Shown here: in pieces, positions 44,797 through 55,832 of the stretch
Position numbering within the stretch: position 1 is the first letter of the stretch
How the letters are laid out: each line of letters starts with the position of its first letter
DNA from: Tieghemostelium lacteum
Lineage: Eukaryota; Evosea; Eumycetozoa; Dictyosteliales; Raperosteliaceae
DNA length: 64,000 bases
Direction of reading: 5' to 3'
Assembly: GCA_001606155.1 (NCBI GenBank)
Contig: LODT01000013.1
Coordinates: forward strand, 372,001-436,000
The notes under the pieces: model-generated
Told to the model about the DNA's origin: nothing
Databases searched by the model: none
Seen by the model: the letters and a program-made list of their open reading frames with translations, nothing else
Translations under genes and position numbers: made by a program

Positions 44797-46723
44797 ATGT
44801 CGTCAACTTTATCATCACCACCATCTAAAAATACAGAAGAAAAACCAATAGAAAAAAATGTTGAAGAAAAAGAAAATGATAACAGTATGAAAACTGATAA
44901 TACAACAGAGAGTGACAGAAGAATTACATTTAAGAAATCAATGAGTCAAATTAAATTACCAACTACAGACAGAGTTGTGCCCAGTGTTAAATATCCAAAG
45001 GCCGAACCACTAGCACATGACCAACTATTTAATTCAGATAAAACTATAAACCTAGAGAAACTAAAAGACCACTTCTTTCATGAAGGTAGATTGTTTCATG
45101 AAGATGTTATAGAAATTGTTAAAATGACTGCTGAGATTCTAGAAAGTGAACCAACTCTAGTAGAAGTAGAAGCACCAATTACAGGTATATATAAATATAT
45201 TATCAAATCAAATGATATATGGGGAGGTTTATATTAATATAAATCAATTTTATAAAGTTTGTGGAGATGTACATGGTCAATTTTATGATCTTATTAAGAT
45301 ATTTGAACCAGATATAGGTGGAAGTCCATCATCTACCAATTATTTATTTTTAGGAGATTATGTAGATAGAGGTTACTTTTCAATGGAGGTAATTCTCTAT
45401 TTGTATTCCTGTAAAATCAATTATCCAAAGACTTTCCATCTTCTCAGAGGAAATCATGAATGTAGACATCTAACTGATTACTTTACATTTAAAGAAGAAT
45501 GTCTTCACAAATATTCCGAAGAGATTTATGATTTCATTACAGAGTCTTTCAATGCATTACCACTAGCTGCTCTGTTAAACAAAAAGTTTTTATGTATTCA
45601 TGGTGGTTTGTCACCAGACATTAAAACTGTATGTCTTATTCAATCAACTATTGTCACTAGATTTGTACTAATTCCACACCTATTTTATTTTAGCTTGACG
45701 ATATTGTAAACATAGATAGATTTAAAGAACCACCATCAACTGGACCAATGTGTGATCTTCTTTGGGCTGATCCAATGGAAGAATTTTCACCAGATATCAG
45801 AGAACATTTTGTTCCAAATGACATTAGAGGTTGCTCATATTTATTCAGCTACAGAGCAGTTTGTGCATTTTTACAGAAAAATAATTTATTATCTGTTATT
45901 AGAGCTCATGAAGCTCAAAATGCTGGTTATAAAATGCATTTACAAAATGATGCAACTGGTTTCCCATCTGTCATTACACTATTTTCTGCTCCAAATTATC
46001 TAGATGCTTATAATAATAAGGGCGCTGTTTTAAGGTATGTTTAAAAACAAAATATCAAATTTAATAATAATTAGATCAGATTATTAATATATATGTATCG
46101 GAAATGATAGATATGAAAATAATGTTATGAATATTAGACAATTCACATTTTCACCACATCCATATTGGTTACCAAATTTCATGGATGTATTTACATGGTC
46201 AATGCCATTTGTAAGTGAGAAAGTTGCAGAAATGCTTTTGGTATTACTTAATCTATGTGATGATGAAGAGGCTGAAAAGAATGAAAGTAAAGAGGCAATC
46301 GAAGAGGAAGAAAGAAGAAAGATGTTACGTACAAAAGTTAAATCAGTTAGTAAGATTATGAGAATGTTTAGTATTCTCAGACAGGAAAGAGAGACAATTA
46401 TGATGATTAAAAGTTTCACTCCATCACGTACCATTCCACAAGGTCTATTGAGTGAGGGTGTGGATGCTCTAAAGAAAACTCTAGGTGATTTTGCCAAAGC
46501 TAGAAAAATGGATTTGGTCAATGAAAGAAGACCACCTCTATTGGATCGTGTCAATTCCAAAAATGAACTATTACGTATGAACAGTCGTGGTGAATTGTTC
46601 CGTATCAACAGTAAAGGTGAATTATTTAGAAGCACCTCTTATGCTGACTTGAAGCCTCCTCAAACTGGTCAAGATACAATCAAAGTAACTGATGTCAATG
46701 GTGACCATACTCCTCATGAATAA
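44797..46723 (+). CDS. canA: Calcineurin A (PP2B catalytic subunit)
   Basis: Ca2+/calmodulin-dependent Ser/Thr phosphatase catalytic subunit. There are four exons, 44797-45184, 45258-45628, 45694-46034 and 46111-46723, giving 570 aa. The N-terminal 70 residues are an Asn/Glu/Ser-rich extension. The catalytic core has all metal-site motifs: [28 protein letters not shown] and the RAHEAQ region. C-terminally come the calcineurin-B-binding helix ([16 protein letters not shown]), a calmodulin-binding segment ([19 protein letters not shown]) and an autoinhibitory-like segment ([18 protein letters not shown]). A final set of related units ([21 protein letters not shown]) follows, not seen in mammalian calcineurin. 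Shorter than what I recall for Dictyostelium CanA (about 620 aa). Neighbours are unrelated. Confidence 0.94.
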
Positions 46724-47242
46724 AAATACAATTTCTCAATTACAATTCTGCTTCACAATAATAATCAAATCTTCTCCAATTACCAAAATAATGAAAATAT
46801 AGAAAACACAAAATCACACATTTAAATAAATTAAATATTTTTTTTAACTTAATAATAATTTTGTAAATCTGAAAACTGAATGGTATACCAGGAGATCCAA
46901 ATTTCCCTTTCCTATTTTCCGTGATCATTAAACTAAAATGTAGAACTACCCAATATCATATTCTGTAAAGAGAGAATTTAAATAATTATATTTTATAAAA
47001 TTTTCCAAATTACAAAATGGAGTTATTCTGCCAAAGAGGAACTATTATTAAATATTTGATTCACTTTTGTTTACTAATAGTGTGATCTCTTAGTATCACA
47101 CCAGTGGACACACTCTAAATAAGTCATTTAAACCAAATATTAAATTATTGTTTTTTGTATAAATCTATTGTGTAAAAACAATGACAATAATAAATGATTG
47201 AATTGATTATATATCTATCACAATCTATACACTTTGGAGAAT

Positions 47243-47261
47243 GTGGTATTTAAAATACCAC
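47243..47261. repeat. Perfect 8-bp palindrome
   Basis: GTGGTATT, three bases TAA, then AATACCAC: a perfect inverted repeat about 700 bp upstream of the spore-coat-type gene. It could be a dimer-protein site or a chance hairpin. The half GTGGTATT reappears singly at about 47443. Confidence 0.6.
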
Positions 47262-47356
47262 ACCTAGAACTAACCTTAGTGTTTTTGATTTTACAAAATA
47301 AAAAACAATATTTAATGTATAAATATAAAAAATTTATATGTAAATTAGGTGGTATT

Positions 47357-47639
47357 GTGGGTATTATTATTAATTGTGTAAAATTATAATGAATATTCAT
47401 ATTTCAATAACACAATGATTGAAAACTATAAGCACTCATTGATGTGGTATTTTACTTTTTTTTTAATGTAGAGGGGGTGGTGGGAGTGGTTTCGATGTGG
47501 GTAATATTAAAGAGTAGTGATTAAAAATATTTTTAGAGTGGCTATATACCACAGTGGGTATTGCATATGATTTTGTATTCTAAAAATTGTATATGTGAAG
47601 TTGAATTAACTGTGTTAATTGATAGCATATTGACACCCA
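47357..47639. promoter_or_regulatory. Cluster of GTGGGTA / ACACCC elements (candidate GBF sites)
   Basis: GTGGGTATT at 47357, GTGGGTAAT at 47497, GTGGGTATT at 47554 and the opposite-strand form ACACCCA at 47633, plus a G-rich run GAGGGGGTGGTGGGAGTGG at 47471. Prespore genes such as Dictyostelium cotC carry CA-rich elements (ACACCC type) bound by the G-box factor GBF. The spacing and position 300-600 bp before a spore-coat-type start fit that. Activity is inferred. Confidence 0.5.
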
Positions 47640-47949
47640 AATATTTTAACAATAATAACCAAAGTAGTGAATGATAGAGAAAAAAAATGTTGTTTTAAAT
47701 GTAATATGATATTATTCTAGATTAGTACTTTTCATAAATCAACAACAGCAACAACAAATTAATCAAATTTTATTAAATTTTTTTATTTTTTACTTTTTGT
47801 AATAATCAAAACCATTCCAAATAAATATTACACAGTATTTATATAATAATATTATTTAGAGTCTAAAATATTAAATAAGTAATATTTAAAAAAAAATTAA
47901 AAAGGAATCCAAATAGATAGTTGAATATATATAGACATAATTAAATAAT

Positions 47950-49571
47950 ATGAAAATATTATTTTTAGTTTTAATAATATTTTTGGTTGGATCCATTAAT
48001 GCTGATGCTGATGGTAAAATTCTTTGAATTTAATATAAATTTATAAAAAATTTAAATTGCTAATCATTTTTTGTAAAAATTACAGGATCCTGCGAAGGTT
48101 TAAGCCAAGACCAATGTGGTTCAAAATATCCTCATTGTCAATATTTAGAATTTTACTCTTGCTGCGGAAAGAAATTAAGTGCTTGTGTTGAAGATAAATA
48201 CAACACCGGATGCAATAGAAATATCACCTGTGGAAGAAAAGGTGACGACATTTATGAGTTTTGGAGTAGTTGTAAACCAAGTGGTTATGAACCATATATT
48301 CCAATGGTAAAAACATGTAATGATTTAGATTGTGATAAAAATGGTCAATGGTGTGATTATAAGTTAGCCGATCCACATTGTGGTTTAACATCATGTTGCC
48401 CCAAAGAACCATACTGTAAGTTTCTATTTTATAAAACCTAACCAATTACAATCATTTAATTAACAAAATTTAAATTTTGGAAAAAATTATAACAGGTTAC
48501 GGAGGCTCAGGTTCAACTTCTACAAGTGGTGGTTCAACTTCTGGAGGTGGTGAAGCTTGTGGTAATGTTATTTGCAGTCCAGGTTTCTATTGTGAAATTG
48601 TTAATCAACTTGGTAGATGTGTTTGGGGTCAAAGACCAACTCAAACCTCTAGTGGTTCTTCAACTTCTGGTGGTTCTTCAACCTCTGGTGGTTCTTCAAC
48701 TTCTGGTGGTTCATCTACCACTGGTGGTTCAACCTCATCATCTTCATCATCCTCATCATCTGGTTCAACAACTGGACAAACTTGTCAAGATGTTATTTGC
48801 CCACCAGACTACTACTGTCAAATCCAAGGCGACTACCAAGTATGTGTCCACCACCATAGACCAACTCACAAACCAACCCACAAACCAACCCACAGACCAA
48901 CCCACAGACCAACCCACCCACCAACTCACCCACCAACTCATAAACCAGAATGGCATGGAGATAAATGTCAATTTGTTAAATGTCCAGCAGGTTACATTTG
49001 CCATAACACTGCCAATGGTGTACCAAGCTGTGTTAGACCACCACCAGTTACCTGTGTACAAACTAAATGTCCAGAAGGTTTTGACTGTGTTGAGAGAAAC
49101 AATACTGTATATTGTGAGAAGAAAACTAGATGTCTTAGTTGTAGTGATATGAATTGTGAACTTAATGGCCTGAGTTGTGTATTAACTCCACAAACTCTCT
49201 TGGATGCTGATTGTCCAATTATTCCAATCTGTATGGATTTGGATATTCCAGGTGTTTCAATTTTAGGTTCATCTATAACTACTTTTGCCCCAACTGATTC
49301 AGCAACTACATCCACCACAGGCGCTCCAACTACAAGCACAACTGCTACTACTGCCACCACAACAACCTCCACAACTGCCACCACTGCTACACCAACCACC
49401 TCTACAACTGCTACTACAGACGCAACTACATCCACTACATCCACTACTGGTACCACTGATCCAACTACTACAACCGGTACAACTGATGCATCTGTAACTG
49501 GTATAACCTCTGCCAAGAAACGTGTGGTCTCCATTCCAAAGAGAGCCTCCCACCACAATAAAAAGAAATAA
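47950..49571 (+). CDS. Spore-coat-type protein with follistatin-like Cys repeats
   Basis: Secreted, probably a structural spore coat or matrix protein like the dictyostelid SP60/SP70/SP96 (Cot) family. There are three exons, 47950-48013, 48086-48415 and 48496-49571, all joined in phase 1, giving 489 aa. The signal peptide is MKILFLVLIIFLVGSINA. Residues about 22-130 form the family's N-terminal Cys-rich domain (LSQDQCGSKYPHCQYL, YSCCGKK, CNRNITCGRKG). Four follistatin-like modules follow (ICSPGFYCEI, ICPPDYYCQI, KCPAGYICHN, KCPEGFDCVE), separated by SGGSSTSGG repeats and by a His/Pro/Thr tract (RPTHKPTHKPTHRPTH). Then a Thr-rich mucin-like region (TTSTTATTATTTTSTT) and a basic end. The upstream region has GBF-like elements. 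Which Cot protein is orthologous was not settled. Confidence 0.85.
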
Positions 49572-49772
49572 ATCAAACAGCTACAATAATATAATATAAA
49601 AATAGATTTTATAAATAATAAATATAAAAAATAAATATATATAAAAATAAAAAAGATAAATAATTTAAAAATCATCACCTCCCCTACTATTATTTGTACA
49701 TTAATGTTTCTTTTTATTAAATGGTGTTCAATACCCAATAAAAAATGATCATCGTTTCTTTAGTAATTTTGT

Positions 49773-51063
49773 TTAAATAAAAGGTAAAAGACCATCACCA
49801 CCATCTTTATTGGATAGATGTAATAATTCTTTTGGTGATATTCTTGGTTCGAGCATTATATGGTTATCAGTTTTTGGTGGAAATATAAATTTAGTTGGTG
49901 ATATTCGTAGACTTGTTACATAACCTCTACCTGATCTAACAGATTTTGGTAATTTCACCCAATTCATTAGTCTGGTAATTCCCAATGTAGTGGCATATGC
50001 CAGTCTATTAACTGTTGGTATTTTAAAATTATTAATTAGTTCATGATATAAAACTGTTGCTCCGTCATAATGAACTGTGTTGCAACATGATTCAAATAAT
50101 CTTTCATAGGTTTGTTCCTCTAGAACTATTTCATCTAATCTAAATAGATTTGAAAATAAAAGTATTAATCCAAATAGAACTATAGTATTTCTATTGATTA
50201 TATTTAACCTACCTCATATTTTCAAAAGCCAGTAAAGCAACATCAATATCTTCGTAACGCAAAGATGCATTAATTAAAGACCTATATGTATGTTTGTTTG
50301 GTTGAATACCTAAATATTTCATTGTAGTAAACAATCTGAATGCCTCTGGTAACTTATCAGTTTCAGTGTAATAATTTAATAATGTGTTTACAGTCTCCAC
50401 TTTGGGAAGTGCCAATTGATTTTCAGGAACTGAGCCAGGTGCCAATTCTTCTTGTTTCATTGCCCTGTTAAATCTAGCAATCTCCACTATAGCCTCTTCA
50501 ATTTTTACTCTAAGTTGTTGATAACATTCCTCTGCTACTGGTACATAAAATCTCTCCATTACCTGAAAGAGTGCAAAAGACGATTCCATTTGGTCCTGTT
50601 CAATGAGGTTCCTTAGTAATGGCATTGACTCTTTTAACGACTGGTGCATTGCACCTGTTATATATGGTGAATCAATACCAACTGGTTTTATATCACGTAA
50701 TTGTAGTGCATCATCAACAGTTTTTACAGAGTAATCAAATGGATTTATAGGCACATCGACTGGAAATAACTGCTGTGGTATATCTATTGTTTTTTCATTA
50801 TTTACTATAATCTCGCTATTACCATCAATAACTATCTTTGTAGCTGTTGATTTATCTTTATCATTAAAAATTTCAATTTCTATATTATTATTATTATCAC
50901 TGTTATTTTGATTTACTATACTATAAAATCTTTTATTTTTATATAAATTATTCGTACTGGTGTTGTTGATTAACGTATATTTACTGCATCTCTTTACTAT
51001 TTTAGTATTATATGTATTAAAAGTTAAGTTATAGATAAGTTTGATTGCAGATTGCTGAAACAT
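49773..51063 (-). CDS. Mitochondrial PPR-like protein
   Basis: There are two exons, 51063-50213 and 50139-49773, with a 73-bp GTAGGT..TAG intron in phase 2, giving 405 aa. The N-terminus is basic and hydroxylated with few acids (MFQQSAIKLIYNLTFN...KRCSKY...KRFYS), a likely mitochondrial targeting peptide. The middle has helical-hairpin repeats of the pentatricopeptide type, best seen as VETVNTLLNYYTETDKLPEA and RLFTTMKYLGIQPNKHTYRS, then INASLRYEDIDVALLAFENM across the splice, and further helical hairpins. The tail (VRSGRGYVTSLRISPTKF) might bind RNA. Only two or three PPR units are convincing. Possible role in mitochondrial RNA metabolism or the mitoribosome is inferred from fold and targeting. 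Ends about 200 bp from the spore-coat-type gene (convergent). Confidence 0.65.
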
Positions 51064-51200
51064 AATTATTATGAAATCAAAAGGTGGTCAGAGTGGTACC
51101 TTTGCCGCCAGTTTTTAAAAAAATAAAAATCAAAAAAAATTTTATCAGTTTTCTAAATTGTATTTATTTGATTCACATTAGATAATAGGTTTTTTTTAAA

Positions 51201-52265
51201 ATGTCACAACCAATTGATATAGAGCAACAGTCATCTCATAATATACAAGACGATTTGAATGAAACTGTTGTATTAAATATTGGTGGAAAAAAATTTGAAG
51301 TTTTACCATCTACATTGTATCAATATCCATCTACACTGCTAGGCACTATATTTCACCCAAACAACAGACATCTCAGAAGACCTGATAAAAAGGGTGAATA
51401 CTTTTTTGACAGAAATGGAAAATACTTTACCTCTATATTGGAATTCTACAGAACTGGTAAACTAGTAATACCAAGTGATGTCCCATCAGAGGTATTTCAC
51501 GAGGAATTAAAGTATTTCAAGATTGAATTTGAAGATTCTACCAAAGCAGAGAACGAAGATGATAAAATTATGAAATTACCAAGAGAACAAATTCTATCGT
51601 ATGCCATCTCATTGATACACAATACCTCGAAATACGATGTCAAAAGAGGTTTATATTTCCTTAAAAAACTTAGAGAGGTTGAACCTACCAACTACCAATA
51701 CAGATATTCCTCAGCCTATGCATGTTATCGTCTAGGTTACAATAAAGAGGGTGTAGAAATACTAGAAGAGATTTTAAATACAGATCCACATAATCCACAA
51801 GCCAAATCACTATTGACATTGTTTACAGACAATAGAATTACCAATGTCAGATTAGGTATCATTGGTGGTGTACTACTGGTTATTGGTATCTATGGTTTCT
51901 ATAAAATCAGAAAATGGTATAAACTAGCACACAGTACCAACCAAATTATTGCCAATGCAAGAGTTGTTGCTGCAGATCTTAAATCAGCATTAGCAGTCAG
52001 TCAGATTTCAAGTACACAAGAACCAGCAGTTCAGCAAGCTTTTACTAAAGCCATTGAAAAAGTTGAAGCTATTGCTCCAAAATTAATCGAAAAATTAGAT
52101 CATAAAGTAGATGCTCTAGTTCAAACTGTTAAACCCACTGCCATTAGTGCCCCAGTTACAGAAGCTGTCACCAATGTACTTCAATCATCTGATATCAAGC
52201 CAATTTCCTCACAAGTATTTTTAGATGCAGTAAACCAATCTATACCCTCTGTTAGTAAAAATTAA
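51201..52265 (+). CDS. BTB/T1 (KCTD-like) - Fis1-like fusion membrane protein
   Basis: Single exon, 354 aa. Residues about 20-110 are a potassium-channel-tetramerisation BTB domain (VVLNIGGKKFEVLPSTL, YFFDRNGKYFTSILEFYRTG). Residues about 128-212 follow the Fis1 cytosolic TPR pattern: YAISLIHNTSKYDVKRGLYF, YRYSSAYACYRLGYNKEG and ILNTDPHNPQAKSLLTL, compared with human Fis1 SKYNDDIRKG, YYLAVGNYRL and LLQTEPQNNQAKELE (from memory). One hydrophobic helix follows at about 216-234 (VRLGIIGGVLLVIGIYGFY), where Fis1 has its outer-membrane tail anchor. Unlike Fis1, about 120 further residues follow, amphipathic and Ala/Val/Lys-rich. It would oligomerise through BTB and sit in the mitochondrial or peroxisomal outer membrane. 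I know of no such described fusion, but that is memory, not a search. Divergent from the PPR-like gene by 137 bp. Confidence 0.75.
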   Translation: MSQPIDIEQQSSHNIQDDLNETVVLNIGGKKFEVLPSTLYQYPSTLLGTIFHPNNRHLRRPDKKGEYFFDRNGKYFTSILEFYRTGKLVIPSDVPSEVFHEELKYFKIEFEDSTKAENEDDKIMKLPREQILSYAISLIHNTSKYDVKRGLYFLKKLREVEPTNYQYRYSSAYACYRLGYNKEGVEILEEILNTDPHNPQAKSLLTLFTDNRITNVRLGIIGGVLLVIGIYGFYKIRKWYKLAHSTNQIIANARVVAADLKSALAVSQISSTQEPAVQQAFTKAIEKVEAIAPKLIEKLDHKVDALVQTVKPTAISAPVTEAVTNVLQSSDIKPISSQVFLDAVNQSIPSVSKN

Positions 52266-52426
52266 ATATCTTCCTCATTTCCCCTCTCTAATATCAATAA
52301 TATAACCACCACACTATAAGAAAGATAAAAAGAATTATAACTTCTAAAAAAAATAAATTTAATTATTTATATTTTTTCCTTTCCTATGTTATCTTATTTA
52401 TAATTATCAATAGTATAGTATATCTT

Positions 52427-53251
52427 TTAATTATTATAATATTTATTGAAAAGACGAATACCACCAACTAGATATCTAGTTGATTTAAAACCTTGATTGA
52501 GAGCCATTTGGGTGGCTTGTTTAGATCTACCTTGATTGGCAGAATAGAAAACAATTTGATCTTGTGGTGTAATTTTTGGGAATCCGAATTTCTCTTTCCA
52601 TTGCATTGGAGTCAATTTAGAAACCTTTTGCCAGAAATCCAATTCACTGTCGGCATTGACGGATTTTTTAGCTTGTTCTTGTTTCTGACCTTTCTTACCT
52701 CTGGTTCCTTTGTGAGAGGTCTCTACTTTCTCAACTGCCTGGTACTCCATTGGCATGTTATATGATGCTTTGATTGGTGAGTCTGCAAAGAACTCTTTTG
52801 GATCACGAAGATCAATAATGAAAACTTCCTTTTGACTGGGTTGTTCTATAATCTCTTTGATCTCTTTGATTGTAATTTTATTTTGACTCAGTTCGTCTTC
52901 TTCTTGAACTGAAAGTGGTGCTATATATTCTCTTTGCAATTCAATTTCTGGTCTTACTTTGTTGTGTCTGGGTTTTAGAAGCTTCTTTTTATTGGCTCCA
53001 CTAGCTAGTTTATCTGCATCTAGTGACTCTGTTTTTATAGATTTGGTGTCTTCCTCTGCTTTTGCTTCATCAACTTTCTTTGAAGACTTTTTAGATTTTT
53101 TAGATGAGGTACTATCTTCTTCAGCATCTACATCTGTTGAGTAATATCTATTTAATCCACCAAACATTGCACCATTCTTGTTGGTACTTTGTACTACAAT
53201 ATTTTTAAAATTGTTCTGTAGTAATCTAGAAGAGGATCTAATTAACAACAT
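52427..53251 (-). CDS. Mitochondrial rhodanese-like protein without catalytic Cys
   Basis: Single exon, 274 aa. The N-terminus (MLLIRSSSRLLQNNFKNIVV...NRYYS) looks like a mitochondrial presequence. Residues about 40-105 are Lys/Glu/Ser-rich and then basic (KKKLLKPRHNKVRP). From about 125 a rhodanese fold is visible: KEVFIIDLRDPKEFFADSPI (the DVR/D-E-Y box), then AFN/MP-like YNMPMEY, and IVFYSANQGRSKQATQMA where active rhodaneses have Cys-Arg-x-Gly. Here the loop reads Ser-Ala-Asn-Gln-Gly-Arg, without Cys, so sulfurtransferase activity is not expected. LVGGIRLFNKYY closes the domain as in LxGGxxxW. A Lys/Gly-rich insertion (KGTRGKKGQKQEQAKK) interrupts the domain. Basic character suggests an RNA or ribosome partner, which is inference. 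Confidence 0.72.
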   Translation of the reverse strand: MLLIRSSSRLLQNNFKNIVVQSTNKNGAMFGGLNRYYSTDVDAEEDSTSSKKSKKSSKKVDEAKAEEDTKSIKTESLDADKLASGANKKKLLKPRHNKVRPEIELQREYIAPLSVQEEDELSQNKITIKEIKEIIEQPSQKEVFIIDLRDPKEFFADSPIKASYNMPMEYQAVEKVETSHKGTRGKKGQKQEQAKKSVNADSELDFWQKVSKLTPMQWKEKFGFPKITPQDQIVFYSANQGRSKQATQMALNQGFKSTRYLVGGIRLFNKYYNN

Positions 53252-53445
53252 TTTAATGATTTGATCAAATAATGAAAAACTAAAAAAATTTTAAAAAAAG
53301 ACGAGTTTGACATAATTATGTGGGAGTTAGGTAAAGAAAAGTGGAATGGATATTTCACTCCAAGTTGAATCAAAAGGTTTTTTATTATTGTGGGTTTTTA
53401 GTTTTTAAAAAAATATATATATATAAGATATTATGCAGTTGGCGT

Positions 53446-54726
53446 TTATTTCTTCATCTCCATGTATCTTACATAAGAATACCAAAATGAACCACCAATA
53501 ACCAACACAATACCAATAAAGTTTTCAAATGAAATTGGGTTATTCCAAACCATAACTGCTAGAATAGTTTGAACACATGCCTTGACAGTACCAGAAATGG
53601 TATTGGTTAGAGGTGAGGTGTGTTTGATTTGCATGAAAATACTAATACTAATAAGGTATCCAAATACACCTGCAATTGTCATATATATCCAGAATTTAGA
53701 AGTATAGAATACCTCTTGTTCAAATATAGTGCTACCTTCACCAGAAATAAAAATAAGTGGCATGATAATGATAATTGACAATGCAGTATTGTAAATTGAC
53801 AATTTCCATTCATTACCATCGCACACTGGTAAAACTCTCTTCACATAGATGGAATAGAGTGCAACAAAGAAACTTGAAAACAATCCAAATATTATTCCTA
53901 ACCATGAGAAATTTACTTCTCCAATACTTCCCAAAAGGAATCCAAAAAACACGATACCACATGCCAATGTGGCTTTTGATGATGTTTTTGTCTTTAAAAT
54001 GACATAGGTTAATAACAATGAAAAACAAATGGTCAGTGATCTTGCAACCTATAATTATAAATAAAATGTAATTAAACATTCATATATATCCTATATTAAT
54101 AAACGTTCATTGTATATAAGAAGACCTATATCTTAAATTATTTAAACACATACTTGATAAAAAGAAACCTCTACGTATTCCAAACAAAGGTTGTTAAAAA
54201 TAATCATACATGTTAAAACTACAGTTAATGGCAATACTTTGGATGCTGTGGCTGTTTTGAATTCAAATGGTGGCAAAAATGAAAGTGATGGGAAATAGGG
54301 ACTGATAGATGACATTATATATATAGCTACAAATGAGACAATTTGTTGATACCATGTAATGAATAATGGATATTCAAACTTTAAATCTGCCATTAAAATC
54401 TTATTTAAAAATACCAATGATATAGAAATAATAAAATAAAATGAAATAACTGTTATAATAGTTGAACTATATTATATAAAGTTGAGTTAATTTTCTCTTT
54501 GTTCTATTTGGTTTCATCTCGACTTTATTGAAGAGAGAGGGAGAGTGTAGAAAACTTACGTTGAAGACTCTGTTTTTACGTTTGTTGTAGGAGTAGGTTG
54601 GGGTAATATAATATTCTTATTGTGTGGGATGGAAAATGTTCTATTTTCTTGAGAATCATCAATATCAATTTCAGCATCATGCTGATTGAGTAATGATATT
54701 TCGTCTTCTTTTCCTTTAGTGTCCAT
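53446..54726 (-). CDS. slc35c1: GDP-fucose transporter (SLC35C1 family)
   Basis: Golgi nucleotide-sugar antiporter that brings GDP-fucose into the lumen for fucosylation. There are three exons, 54726-54560, 54466-54154 and 54048-53446, with introns of 93 and 105 bp, giving 360 aa, the usual family length. Exon 1 is a hydrophilic cytosolic N-terminus with an acidic dileucine-like EISLLNQ. Exons 2 and 3 hold about ten membrane helices. Human SLC35C1-like signatures are FNNLCLEYVEVSFYQV joined to ARSLT across a splice, SWLGIIFGLFSS, IYVKRVLPVCDGNEWKLS, the substrate motif area IKHTSPLTNTISGTVKACVQT and a final SYVRYMEMKK. Other SLC35 transporters are possible but the SPLT.SGTAK-type block with VLPxxDGxxW is characteristic of the fucose branch. 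Confidence 0.9.
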
Positions 54727-55664
<938 letters not shown>

Positions 55665-55832
55665 ACTAAAGGATTTACCACCCCCCTACTTACATTCTGT
55701 AACCCTTAATTTACTAAATAAAAGTAATTTGATGAAGAAAGGATGGCACTCTATTACGTACTAAAATAATAATTATACATCTCAATAAGAGATTTTAAAC
55801 TTTTTTTTTTGAGTTTTTATATTAGATAGTGT

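Larger units (their letters stand above)
46724..47949. promoter_or_regulatory. Long upstream region of spore-coat-type gene
   Basis: 1.2 kb without a supportable gene. The part from about 47240 to 47640 is unlike the rest in having G/T-rich GTGGG motifs and small palindromes, which suggests the promoter of the developmental gene starting at 47950. Nothing else recognised. Confidence 0.5.

Noticed and set aside
46084-46635. 183-codon frame antisense to the last calcineurin exon
   Set aside because: Shadow of the calcineurin A coding sequence, which is well supported by motifs and splices.
48765-49738. Several antisense frames over the spore-coat-type gene
   Set aside because: They arise from the Thr/His/Pro repeats; the forward frame has signal peptide and Cys modules.
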